Assembly: GCA_040754815.1 (NCBI GenBank)
Contig: JBFMBX010000012.1
Span: 3,949 to 67,948, forward strand
DNA from: Bellilinea sp040754815
Lineage (GTDB): Bacteria; Chloroflexota; Anaerolineae; Anaerolineales; Anaerolineaceae
Direction: 5' to 3'
DNA: 64,000 bases
Of this stretch, positions 33,633 to 42,452 are shown piece after piece; positions within the stretch are counted from its first letter, which is position 1, and the number at the start of each line of letters is the position of its first letter. The notes below the pieces were generated by a model. It was not told where the DNA came from, ran no database searches, and worked only from the letters and a program-made list of their open reading frames with translations. The position numbers were made by a program, and so were the translations under genes.

Positions 33633-35801
33633 CTAGGCGGTTTCTTCTTCGGTGACCTGCATACAGGCGAGGTACATTTCGCTCAGGTATTCTTTGACCA
33701 TCCGGCGGGTGCTGAACTGCGGGCCGAGTGTGCGGATGGCTTCTTTCATCCGCGCAATCCAGCCGGTGGGGATGTTATCCACCGAGCGGTTGGTGTAATA
33801 CAGCGGGATAATTTCCTTTTCCAGCCGTTCGTAAATACTGCGGGCATCCATCTCATCCTGCTGGTTGGGGTCAACCGGGTCGCTGTCCTCGCCGATTGCC
33901 CAGCCGTTCAGGCCGTTGTAGCCTTCGCGCCACCAGCCGTCCATCACCGAAAAGTTCAGCACGCCGTTGAGGGCGGCCTTCATGCCCGAGGTGCCGGAGG
34001 CTTCGTTGGGGCGGCGCGGGTTGTTCAGCCAGACATCCACCCCCTGCACCAGATAGCGTGCCATGTTCATGTCGTAATCTTCCAGAAAGACCAGCCGCCC
34101 GCCCATGCGGGAATCTTTGACGGCGCGGTAAACCTGCTGAATGAGCAATTTGCCGGGTTCATCGGCCGGGTGGGCCTTGCCGGCAAAGATGATCTGCACC
34201 GGCATATCCGGGTTGGTCACCAGCCGCATCAGGCGGTCATAATCGCGCAGGATCAGGCCGCCGCGCTTGTAGGTGGCAAAGCGGCGGGCAAAACCGATGG
34301 TCAGCGAGTACGGTTCGAGGAAAACGCCGCTGGCCAGTGCCTGCGCGGGATGATACTGGCCGCTCTGCCAGCGCTGACGGGCGCGTTCGTTGATGTAGAG
34401 GATCAGTTTGCGCTTAAGGTGCTGGCGGATGGCCCATAATTCGCCATCGGGAATGTTTTCCACCTGCGCCCACATTTGCGGGTCGTCAATGCGTTTCATC
34501 CAGTCGGCGCCAAGGTAGCGGTCGAACAGCAGGCGCAGACGGCGCGCCAGCCATGTGCCGGTGTGCACGCCGTTGGTGATGTGGCGGATGGGCACATCTT
34601 CCACCGCCCGTTCCGGCCACAGGAAGTGCCACATGCGCCGCGAAACCTGACCGTGCAGTTCCGAAACGGCGTTGGCGTGTTCGGAAAGTTTGAGCGCCAA
34701 CACCGGCATGCAGAAACTTTCTCCCCACGGCGTGGCCTGACGGCCAAGATCCACAAACTGGTCGCGGGTCAGGCCCAGTTCCGGCCAGATCTGGGAGAAG
34801 TATTTATCCACCAGCCAGAGGGGGAACTGATCGTTGCCAGCCGGCACCGGCGTGTGGGTGGTAAACACATTGGTTTTACGCACTTCGGCGGCGGCTTCGG
34901 CAAAGGTTTTTCCGTTGCGCACCAGTTCCAGCGCCCGTTCCACCGCCAGAAAAGCCGAATGCCCCTCGTTCATGTGCCAGACTTTGGGCTGGTAGCCCAA
35001 CCGGCGCAGCACACGCACGCCGCCCATACCCAGCAGAATTTCCTGCGAAATGCGCACTTCCAGATCGTTGCTGTACAGGCGGGCGGTCAACTGCCGGTCG
35101 GCATCGCTGTTGACGGGCAGGTTGGAATCGAGCAGGAAGAGCGAAACGCGCCCGACGCGCACTTCCCAAATGCGGGCAAACACACTGCGGCCGGGCAGTT
35201 CCACCGAAATGGTCAGCGGTTTATCCTCTTCGTCTTTGAGCAGGGCAATGGGTGCATCTTCCAGCACCAGATGTTTGGTGTGGGTTTCCTGCCAGCCGTC
35301 CTCGGTGATGACTTGTGTGAAGTAACCCTGATTGTAGATGAAGCCCACACCTACCAGCGGCAGACCTAAATCGCTGGCTTCTTTGAGATGGTCGCCGGCA
35401 AGGATGCCCAACCCGCCGGCATAAACCGGCAGGGATTCGTGCAGCCCAAACTCAAAGGAAAAGTAGGCAATTTGCTGGTTGAGCAGATGGGGGTATTGCT
35501 GCTTGAACCACGTCTCTTCGCCGTTCAGGTAATCGTCAAACTTTTTCATCACCCGGTCGTACATATCCAGATAGTAGGGGTCATTGGCGGCGGCGTTCAG
35601 GTAACTGCGTTCCACCTTTTTGAGGAAAGCCACCGGATTATGTTCGACCTCATCCCAAAGGCGCGGGCGAATCTGGCGGAACAACTGCTGGCCTTCGGGG
35701 TTCCACACCCACCAGAGATTGTAGGCCAGCTGGCCCAGCCGTCCGATGCGCCGCGGCAGGCTGAAATGATTGGGGATTTCTCGTTTAATCGTTTCGTTCA
35801 T
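33633..35801 (-). CDS. glgP: Alpha-glucan (glycogen) phosphorylase, DUF3417-type
   Basis: This 722-residue protein is the short bacterial/archaeal GT35 form. A DUF3417 domain comes first (IGRLGQLAYNLWWVWNPEGQQLF), then FSFEFGLHESLPVYAGGLGILAGDHLKEASDLGLP. The pyridoxal-phosphate Lys is in NEASGTSGMKAALNGVLNFS. It releases glucose-1-phosphate from glycogen or maltodextrin. Its leader contains a 7-bp hairpin TGCCCGG/CCGGGCA (35825-35854). It is divergent from a surface-peptidase gene 169 bases away. Confidence 0.95.
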   Translation of the reverse strand: MNETIKREIPNHFSLPRRIGRLGQLAYNLWWVWNPEGQQLFRQIRPRLWDEVEHNPVAFLKKVERSYLNAAANDPYYLDMYDRVMKKFDDYLNGEETWFKQQYPHLLNQQIAYFSFEFGLHESLPVYAGGLGILAGDHLKEASDLGLPLVGVGFIYNQGYFTQVITEDGWQETHTKHLVLEDAPIALLKDEEDKPLTISVELPGRSVFARIWEVRVGRVSLFLLDSNLPVNSDADRQLTARLYSNDLEVRISQEILLGMGGVRVLRRLGYQPKVWHMNEGHSAFLAVERALELVRNGKTFAEAAAEVRKTNVFTTHTPVPAGNDQFPLWLVDKYFSQIWPELGLTRDQFVDLGRQATPWGESFCMPVLALKLSEHANAVSELHGQVSRRMWHFLWPERAVEDVPIRHITNGVHTGTWLARRLRLLFDRYLGADWMKRIDDPQMWAQVENIPDGELWAIRQHLKRKLILYINERARQRWQSGQYHPAQALASGVFLEPYSLTIGFARRFATYKRGGLILRDYDRLMRLVTNPDMPVQIIFAGKAHPADEPGKLLIQQVYRAVKDSRMGGRLVFLEDYDMNMARYLVQGVDVWLNNPRRPNEASGTSGMKAALNGVLNFSVMDGWWREGYNGLNGWAIGEDSDPVDPNQQDEMDARSIYERLEKEIIPLYYTNRSVDNIPTGWIARMKEAIRTLGPQFSTRRMVKEYLSEMYLACMQVTEEETA

Positions 35802-35824
35802 GGCTGTTTTCTCTCTTACTTAAA

Positions 35825-35854
35825 TGCCCGGACAAATGCACTTTCTGCCGGGCA
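35825..35854 (-). promoter_or_regulatory. Hairpin in the glgP leader
   Basis: TGCCCGG (35825-35831) and CCGGGCA (35848-35854) can pair around a 16-base loop, 24-53 bases before the glgP ATG. No T-tract follows, so it is not a terminator. Function is open. Confidence 0.35.
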
Positions 35855-35958
35855 AAGAATGGTATTGTTTATCCAGAATATGCAAATCCATACAAATCAA
35901 CAGGCAAAAATTATACCATGCAATTGCCGCTCGGCTGCGTTTCATCATTGGCTGATGT

Positions 35959-35964
35959 TATAAT
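35959..35964 (+). promoter_or_regulatory. Leaderless-type -10 box of the C39-like gene
   Basis: TATAAT ends six bases before the GTG at 35971, with no SD. Confidence 0.55.
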
Positions 35965-35970
35965 CTTAAT

Positions 35971-37275
35971 GTGAATTCAAAACCGAAAATTATCCCCTTT
36001 TTGCTGGTCATGGCAATTTTAAGTGTGGGTGTGCTGCTTGCCGTGCCTGCCCTGCGCAGCCGGCTGGTAGCGAACCTCAACGAACTGCGTGTGCAGGCCC
36101 GCTACGCGCTGAACCCGCCTCAGCAGGCGGTTTTTGTGCCGCAAGAAGCGGTGGCCACCATTGTGGATGCCACCATGCAGGCTTTCAGCCGCACCTCCAC
36201 CCCTGCTGTCTCTCCTACCCCCGCATCGGCCACCGCAACCCCTACCCTGCAATTCACCCTCACCCCAACGCAGACCCCCACCCCGCTGCCGGAACGGGTT
36301 GCCCTCAGCGGCGTGCGCTATCAGGATCAGCACGGTTTGTGGAATTACTGCGCGCCGGCTAATCTGGCCATGGGGCTTTCTTACTGGGGCTGGCAGGGTG
36401 AGCGTACCGATGTCGGCCCGCTGCTGAAACCGTTTGACAAAGATAAAAATGTCATGCCTTATGAGATGGCCGATTACGTGAACACCCACACCATCCTCAG
36501 GGCATTCATCCGTCACGGCGGGACGCTGGAAACGCTCAAAAAACTGGTTGCGGCCGGCTTTGTGCCGCTGATCGAAAAAGGCATTGTCATCCGCGATGTC
36601 AACGGCAAACTGGGCTGGATGGGGCATTATTCGACCATCACCGGCTATGATGATGCTCAAAAGGTGTTCATCACGCAGGATTCGTACTTCGAGCCGGATT
36701 TTAAGGTCAGTTATGACGAACTGCTCTGGCAGTGGCGTTCATTCAACTATGTATTTCTGGTCATTTATCCGCCGGAGCGCGAAGCCGAACTGCTGGATGT
36801 GCTGGGGCCGTATGCCGATGCGCAAACCGCTTTTCAAATTGCCGCCCAGATGGCCGCCGAAGAAGTCGTCCAGCTGGACGGCGTGGAAAAGTTTTTTGCC
36901 TACTTCAACCGCGGCACCAGTCTGGTCAATCTGGAAGATTATGCCGGCGCGGCCAGCACCTACGATCAGGCGTTCGCGTTGATGGCCGCCCTGCCGGAGA
37001 AAGACCGCCCGTGGCGGATGATGTGGTATCAGACCGGCCCGTATTTTGCCTATTATTACACCGGCCGCTATGCGGATGTGGAACAGCTGGCAACCACCAC
37101 CATCGAAGCGGCTGCCGAGCCGTATCTGGAAGAGAGTTTTGTCTGGCGGGCGCGCGCCCGGCTGGCGCTGGGCAACCGCGCCGGTGCGGCGGAGGATATC
37201 CGCAAGGCGCTGGAATATCACCCCGATTTTACGCCGGCCGTTGAACTGGCCAGCCTGCTGGGATTACAGCCATGA
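35971..37275 (+). CDS. Membrane-anchored C39-like cysteine peptidase with TPR tail (paralog 1)
   Basis: GTG start; 434 residues. One N-terminal membrane helix (about 7-27) is followed by a Thr/Pro-rich linker (about 75-105), a C39-like peptidase domain with Cys127 in LWNYCAPANLAMGLSYWG, His219 in WMGHYSTITGYDD and Asp in FITQDSYFEPD, and two or three TPR-like helical repeats (about 300-434). The domain faces outward. C39 enzymes cleave leader peptides or cell-surface substrates; the substrate here is unknown. A paralog of the same architecture lies at 60.4 kb. It precedes sbcD by 13 bases. Confidence 0.8.
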   Translation: MNSKPKIIPFLLVMAILSVGVLLAVPALRSRLVANLNELRVQARYALNPPQQAVFVPQEAVATIVDATMQAFSRTSTPAVSPTPASATATPTLQFTLTPTQTPTPLPERVALSGVRYQDQHGLWNYCAPANLAMGLSYWGWQGERTDVGPLLKPFDKDKNVMPYEMADYVNTHTILRAFIRHGGTLETLKKLVAAGFVPLIEKGIVIRDVNGKLGWMGHYSTITGYDDAQKVFITQDSYFEPDFKVSYDELLWQWRSFNYVFLVIYPPEREAELLDVLGPYADAQTAFQIAAQMAAEEVVQLDGVEKFFAYFNRGTSLVNLEDYAGAASTYDQAFALMAALPEKDRPWRMMWYQTGPYFAYYYTGRYADVEQLATTTIEAAAEPYLEESFVWRARARLALGNRAGAAEDIRKALEYHPDFTPAVELASLLGLQP

Positions 37276-37288
37276 GGGGAGTGAAACA

Positions 37289-38569
37289 ATGCTGCGCATT
37301 CTGCACTTTGCCGATGCTCACATAGATATTGCCAATTTTGGACGCCATGACCCGCAAACCGGCCTGCCCCTGCGCGTGCTGGACTTTTTGAAAGCGCTGG
37401 ATACGATTGTCGAAACGGCCATCAACGAGAAAGTGGATCTGGTGCTGTTTGCCGGGGATGCCTACAAAGACCGCACCCCCGCGCCGACCTTTCAGCGCGA
37501 ATGGGGCAGACGCATCATCCGCCTCAGCCGAGCGGGTATTCCCTGCGTGCTGTTGATCGGCAACCACGACCTTTCACCCGCGCTGGGGCGGGCGCACGCT
37601 TTGCAGGAATATCAGACCCTTGAGGTGGAAAATGTGCTGGTGATTGACCGGCCGCGCCTGCTGCACCCGCACGACCTGTTCGGTTTGCCGCTGCAGATGA
37701 TGGCTATTCCGTGGATTTCGCGATCCACACTGATGGCACATTTGCAGATCAGCGCGGTTGAACCGCGCAAAATTCATGAAGAAATCGAAAACCGCCTGCA
37801 AGAAATCGTGCAGGGCTGGTTTAAAGAGGTGGATCCTCACCTGCCCACCGTGCTGGCGGCTCACGCCACCGTGCAGGGCGCGCAGTACGGCAAAGAGCGC
37901 AGCATTATGCTGGGCAACGATCTGGTGCTGCCCGGTTCGCTGGTGCGCGATGCCCGGCTGGATTATGTGGCGCTGGGCCACATTCACCTGCGCCAGAACC
38001 TCAACGAGGGCGGGCATCCGCCGGTGGTCTATCCCGGCTCGATTGAACGGGTGGATTTTGGCGAGGCCGATGACCGCAAGTACTTCGTCATTGCCGCTGT
38101 GCAAAAGGGCAAAACCGAACTGGACTGGCGCGAACTGCACGGCCGGCGCTTTGTGGACCGCCATGTCAACCTGAAAGATCTGGCGCAGCATTCCCCCGCC
38201 TCCATGCCGCCGGTGATGGATCATATTTTGAAGGTGCTGCCGGCGCGGGAGGAATTGGAGGGTGCCATTGTGCGGCTGGTCATTGACTATCCGCGCGACT
38301 GGGAAGCGCTGATTGACGAAGCCCGCCTGCGCCGCCACGCCGAACTGGCCTTTGAATTTCAACTGGTGCGCCGCCCGCACATGGCCGCGCGCGGACGCAT
38401 CAGTGAAATTGAAAACATTGCCGCCAGATCCCCGCTTGAATTACTGGAAATTTACTGGGAAACCAAAGGCGAACCCGCTGAGCATATTGAAGAACTGAAA
38501 AAACTGGCCGAACAGATCATTTATCAGACCGAATCAAACCCCCTTGAATTTTCCACCGATCTCGAATGA
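37289..38569 (+). CDS. sbcD: DNA repair exonuclease SbcD (Mre11 homologue)
   Basis: The ATG at 37289 is chosen because the protein starts directly with the phosphoesterase motif I, LRILHFADAHID. An open frame extends further upstream but lies inside the previous gene. The 426 residues contain LVLFAGDAYKDRTP, LLIGNHDLSPA, LAAHATVQGA and YVALGHIHLRQ, the five metallophosphoesterase motifs of Mre11/SbcD. With SbcC it cuts hairpins and protein-blocked ends. The gene is followed, with a four-base overlap, by a CNNM gene and only then by sbcC. Confidence 0.93.
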   Translation: MLRILHFADAHIDIANFGRHDPQTGLPLRVLDFLKALDTIVETAINEKVDLVLFAGDAYKDRTPAPTFQREWGRRIIRLSRAGIPCVLLIGNHDLSPALGRAHALQEYQTLEVENVLVIDRPRLLHPHDLFGLPLQMMAIPWISRSTLMAHLQISAVEPRKIHEEIENRLQEIVQGWFKEVDPHLPTVLAAHATVQGAQYGKERSIMLGNDLVLPGSLVRDARLDYVALGHIHLRQNLNEGGHPPVVYPGSIERVDFGEADDRKYFVIAAVQKGKTELDWRELHGRRFVDRHVNLKDLAQHSPASMPPVMDHILKVLPAREELEGAIVRLVIDYPRDWEALIDEARLRRHAELAFEFQLVRRPHMAARGRISEIENIAARSPLELLEIYWETKGEPAEHIEELKKLAEQIIYQTESNPLEFSTDLE

Positions 38570-39888
38570 ACGATCCCTATCTTGAAATTGGCATCATCTT
38601 CCTGCTGCTGCTGGCAAACGGCTTGTTTGCCTACTCGGAAATTGCCATGGTTTCGGCGCGCAAAGTGCGCCTGCAGCAAAAAGCAGAAGACGGCGATCCC
38701 GCTGCCCGCGCCGCGCTGGAACTGGCCGAATCGCCAAACCGCTTTCTTTCCACCGTGCAAATCGGCATCACGCTGATCGGCATCCTTGCCGGTGCAGTCA
38801 GCGGCGCCACACTGGCCAACCATCTGGCGGGGTGGATTGCCAGAGTGGATTTTCTGGCGCCGTACAGCCGCGGGCTGGCGCTGGCGGTGGTGGTCATTCT
38901 GCTCACCTATTTTTCGCTGGTCATCGGGGAACTGATTCCCAAGCGGCTGGCAATGAACAACCCCGAAGCGGCTGCCAGCGCGGTTGCCCGTCCGATGCGC
39001 TTTCTTTCCAATCTCACCTATCCGCTGGTGCGCCTGCTGAGTGCCTCCACCGATCTGGGCCTGCGCCTGCTGGGCATTCGCCCCTCCACCGAGCCGCCGG
39101 TGACGGAGGAAGAAATCAAAGTTTTGATGGAGCAGGCAACTCAGGTGGGCGTGTTCGAAGAAGCCGAGCAGGATATGGTGGAAAGCGTCTTTCGGCTGGG
39201 CGACCGCTACATTGACGCCATCATGACCCCGCGCACCGAAATCGAGTGGATTGATCTCGATGAAAGCCCGCAGGAAATTTTGCAGGATATTCTGCAAAGC
39301 AACCACAGCCGTTTCCCGGCGGCGCAGGGGGATCTGGATAATGTCAGCGGTATTCTGCCCGCCAAGGATTTTCTGAGCAAAATGCTCACCGGCGAACCGT
39401 TCGATGTCAAAGCCCTGCTGCAGCCGCCGCTCTTCGTGCCGGACAGCATGACCGCCCTGAAAGTGTTGGAGATGATTAAAACGGCCGGTGTGCACGAAGC
39501 GCTGGTGCTGGATGAATACGGCGGTTTGCTGGGTATGGTAACGCTCTATGATGTGCTGCGTGCCATTGTGGGCGAATTGCCCGGCCCCGGCCAGGAAGGC
39601 GGGCCGCAGATCATGCAGCGCGAGGACGGCTCGTGGCTGGTGGATGGCCTGCTGGCGGTGGACACGCTGAAGGAATTGCTGGATATTGAAGAACTGCCGG
39701 AAGAGGAGCGCATCGGCTACCAGACTCTGGCGGGTTTCATTCTCAGTCAGTTGGGCACCATTCCCCAGACCGGACAGCGGTTCGCGTGGGGAGGTTTTTC
39801 CTTTGAAATCATGGATATGGATGGCCGCAGGATTGACAAAGTGCTGATCAGCCGCCTGCCGCCGTCCGCGGAGGATGCCAGCGCATGA
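38566..39888 (+). CDS. CNNM/CorC-type transporter (DUF21-CBS-CorC_HlyC)
   Basis: The 440-residue protein has a DUF21/CNNM domain with four hydrophobic segments (about 1-190; LLLANGLFAYSEIAMVSARK), a CBS pair (about 205-330; RYIDAIMTPRTEIEWIDLDE) and a C-terminal CorC_HlyC domain (about 345-430). The family is linked to magnesium or sodium transport and to membrane stress. Its start and stop overlap sbcD and sbcC by four bases each, so it is translated within the repair operon. Confidence 0.93.
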   Translation: MNDPYLEIGIIFLLLLANGLFAYSEIAMVSARKVRLQQKAEDGDPAARAALELAESPNRFLSTVQIGITLIGILAGAVSGATLANHLAGWIARVDFLAPYSRGLALAVVVILLTYFSLVIGELIPKRLAMNNPEAAASAVARPMRFLSNLTYPLVRLLSASTDLGLRLLGIRPSTEPPVTEEEIKVLMEQATQVGVFEEAEQDMVESVFRLGDRYIDAIMTPRTEIEWIDLDESPQEILQDILQSNHSRFPAAQGDLDNVSGILPAKDFLSKMLTGEPFDVKALLQPPLFVPDSMTALKVLEMIKTAGVHEALVLDEYGGLLGMVTLYDVLRAIVGELPGPGQEGGPQIMQREDGSWLVDGLLAVDTLKELLDIEELPEEERIGYQTLAGFILSQLGTIPQTGQRFAWGGFSFEIMDMDGRRIDKVLISRLPPSAEDASA

Positions 39889-42452
39889 TTCCCGTTCGTC
39901 TGTACCTGCAGGGTTTTCTTTCCTATCGCCAGCCGGTGGAGATTGATTTCAGCGAGGTGCGGCTGGCTTCGATCACCGGACACAACGGGGCAGGCAAATC
40001 CACCCTGCTGGATGCCATTACATGGGCGTTGTTCGGCGAGGCCCGCCGCCGGGACGATGCGGTGATCAACAATCAGAAAAACGCCGCCGAGGTCGTTTTC
40101 GATTTTCTTTACGAAAACAATACCTACCGCGTCCAGCGCAGCAAAGTGCGCGGAAAAACCGCCCTGCTGGAGTTTTACGCCCTCAATGAGGACGGCGCGT
40201 GGAAACCGTTAACCGAACATTCCCTCACCGAAACCGAACGGCGCATCCGTTCGGTTTTGCGCATGGATTATCAGACCTTCATCAACGCGTCCTTTTTTTT
40301 GCAGGGCAGGGCCGACCAGTTTGCCCAGCAAAATGCGGCCAACCGCAAACGCATTCTTTCCAGCATTCTGGGGCTGGAGGTGTGGGAAGCCTACCGCGAG
40401 TCGGCGCGCAGTCGCCTGCGGGAAGCCGAAAATCAACTGGCCGTCCTCAAAGCGCAAATGGAGGAACAGGAAGCCGAACTGGCCGAAGAGGGTGAGCGAC
40501 GCACCCGGTTGGCAGAACTGAAAAAAGAACTGAAACGGCTTTCGGAACTGCGCGCCGCCCACGAACAGCGGCTGGAGCACCTCAACCGGCTGGCGGCCGC
40601 GCTGGATGAACAGCGCCGCATGGTGGAACTGCTGGCGGCTCAATTGCACAGCGCGGAACAGAAGATGCAGACAAACCGGCAGCGGCTGGAAGAACGCCGC
40701 GCCGAGGCGGCTCAGTTGCAGCAGGTGCTGGAAAAGGCCGCCAGCATTGAGGCGGACTATGCGGCCTGGCAGGCCAGCCGCGCCGAACTGGAACGCTGGG
40801 ATCAACTGGCCCGGCAGGTTCATGCCTTGCAGCAGCAGCGCGCCGAACCGCAAACCGCGCTGGAAAAGGAACAAAGCCGGCTGGAAGAGGAACGGCGCAG
40901 TCTGCAGCAGCAGGCGGAACAGGCGGCCCGCCAGCAGGCTCAACTGGCCGACCTGCGCGCCAAACGGCAGGAACTGATAGACCAGCAGCAATCCCTTCAG
41001 CAGCGTGTTCAGCAGCGCGAGGCAATCAACCACGCCCTGCTGGAATTGAAAGATCAGGTCACACGCCAGCGCACCGAAAGCGCCCACTGGCAGGAACAGA
41101 TCGAAGCCCTGCAGGAACGGCTGGAACGGCTGCACACCGATGAAGATAGCGGCACCTGCCCGCTGTGCGGTCAGCCGCTCGGCACTGCCGAGCGGCTTGC
41201 ATTGATGAAAAGACTGGAAACGGAGATCGCCGCGGCGCGGGAGGCCATCCGGAGCCTGCACCAGCAGATTCAAAAGGCGCAGCGGGAACAGCGGGAACTG
41301 GAAGAACGCCTGCTGGAAACCCAGTCGGCCGATCAGATGCTGCAGGCAAATCAGCGGCAGGTGAGCGCACTGGAAGCGCGTATTCAGCAAATTGAAGAAC
41401 AGCAGGAACAATGGCAGAAAGAATACGCCCCCCGCTTACAGCAGGTTGAGCAGATTCTGACCGGCGGTCAGTTTGCGCTGGAGGCGCGCAGCGAACTTGC
41501 CGCCATTGATGCTGCCCTTGCCCGGCTGGGATATGACCCGCAGGCCCACGCCGCGGCGCGGCTGGCCGAACAGCAGGGGCGCTCGGCCGAGGAGGCAATC
41601 CGCCGGCTGGAAGCGGCACGCGCCCAGTTGAAACCTTTGCTCAACGAAATTCACCTGCTGGAAAGCAGCCTCGATGAGGATGACCGGCACATCCGCCAGC
41701 TGCGTGCCGATTACGAACAGGCCGCTCAAAAATATGCCGCCGATTCGGCCACCCTGCCGGATCTGGATGCGCTGGAGCGGGAATTGTTCTCCCTGAAAGA
41801 GGAAGAAAATCAATTGCGCCTGCAAATCGGCGCTGCCGAACAAAAAGTCCAAGTGCTGGAAAGTATACGCCAGCGGCTGAAGGAAAATCAGGCCCGCGAG
41901 CAGGAATGCGCCCGCCTGATTACGCAGCTGAAAATCCTCGACCGTGCCTTTGGCAAGGACGGTGTGCCGGCCCTGCTGATCGAGCAGGCCTTGCCGGAGA
42001 TCGAGACTCGCGCCAATCAAATCCTTCATCAGCTTTCCAACGGCGGCATGAACATTCGTTTTGATACGCAGGCGGAATACAAGGACAAAAAGCGGCAGGA
42101 CAAAAAAGAAACGCTGGATATCATTATCAGCGATGCCGCCGGCGTGCGCCCGTATGAGATGTATTCCGGCGGGGAGGCTTTCCGCATCAATTTTGCCATC
42201 CGGCTGGCGCTTTCGCACGTGCTGGCCAACCGCGCCGGGGCGCGCCTGCAAACCCTGTTCATTGACGAGGGCTTTGGCAGTCAGGATAGCGAAGGCCGCC
42301 AGCGGCTGATCGAGGCTATCAACGCCGTTCGCGAGGATTTTGCCTGTATTCTGGTGATCACCCATCTGGACGAGTTGAAGGACGCTTTTCCGGCGCGCAT
42401 CGAGGTGGAAAAGAACTCCGACGGCTCCATGGTGCGGGTGCTGACTTTATGA
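39885..42452 (+). CDS. sbcC: DNA repair ATPase SbcC (Rad50 homologue)
   Basis: The 855-residue SMC-like protein has Walker A GHNGAGKST (32-40), long coiled-coil arms (about 180-420 and 440-690) and a zinc hook TCPLCGQPLG at the apex with Cys425 and Cys428. The C-terminal lobe has the signature MYSGGEAFRINFAIRLALS and Walker B LFIDEGFGSQD. It clamps DNA ends for SbcD. It overlaps the CNNM gene upstream and a glycosyltransferase downstream by four bases each. Confidence 0.95.
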   Translation: MIPVRLYLQGFLSYRQPVEIDFSEVRLASITGHNGAGKSTLLDAITWALFGEARRRDDAVINNQKNAAEVVFDFLYENNTYRVQRSKVRGKTALLEFYALNEDGAWKPLTEHSLTETERRIRSVLRMDYQTFINASFFLQGRADQFAQQNAANRKRILSSILGLEVWEAYRESARSRLREAENQLAVLKAQMEEQEAELAEEGERRTRLAELKKELKRLSELRAAHEQRLEHLNRLAAALDEQRRMVELLAAQLHSAEQKMQTNRQRLEERRAEAAQLQQVLEKAASIEADYAAWQASRAELERWDQLARQVHALQQQRAEPQTALEKEQSRLEEERRSLQQQAEQAARQQAQLADLRAKRQELIDQQQSLQQRVQQREAINHALLELKDQVTRQRTESAHWQEQIEALQERLERLHTDEDSGTCPLCGQPLGTAERLALMKRLETEIAAAREAIRSLHQQIQKAQREQRELEERLLETQSADQMLQANQRQVSALEARIQQIEEQQEQWQKEYAPRLQQVEQILTGGQFALEARSELAAIDAALARLGYDPQAHAAARLAEQQGRSAEEAIRRLEAARAQLKPLLNEIHLLESSLDEDDRHIRQLRADYEQAAQKYAADSATLPDLDALERELFSLKEEENQLRLQIGAAEQKVQVLESIRQRLKENQAREQECARLITQLKILDRAFGKDGVPALLIEQALPEIETRANQILHQLSNGGMNIRFDTQAEYKDKKRQDKKETLDIIISDAAGVRPYEMYSGGEAFRINFAIRLALSHVLANRAGARLQTLFIDEGFGSQDSEGRQRLIEAINAVREDFACILVITHLDELKDAFPARIEVEKNSDGSMVRVLTL

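Noticed and set aside
35802..35970. Riboswitch in the glgP leader
   Set aside because: A single 7-bp hairpin without a terminator or recognisable aptamer core is too little.
37046..37288. N-terminal extension of sbcD
   Set aside because: It overlaps the end of the C39-like gene and lacks similarity to SbcD; the metallophosphoesterase starts at 37289.
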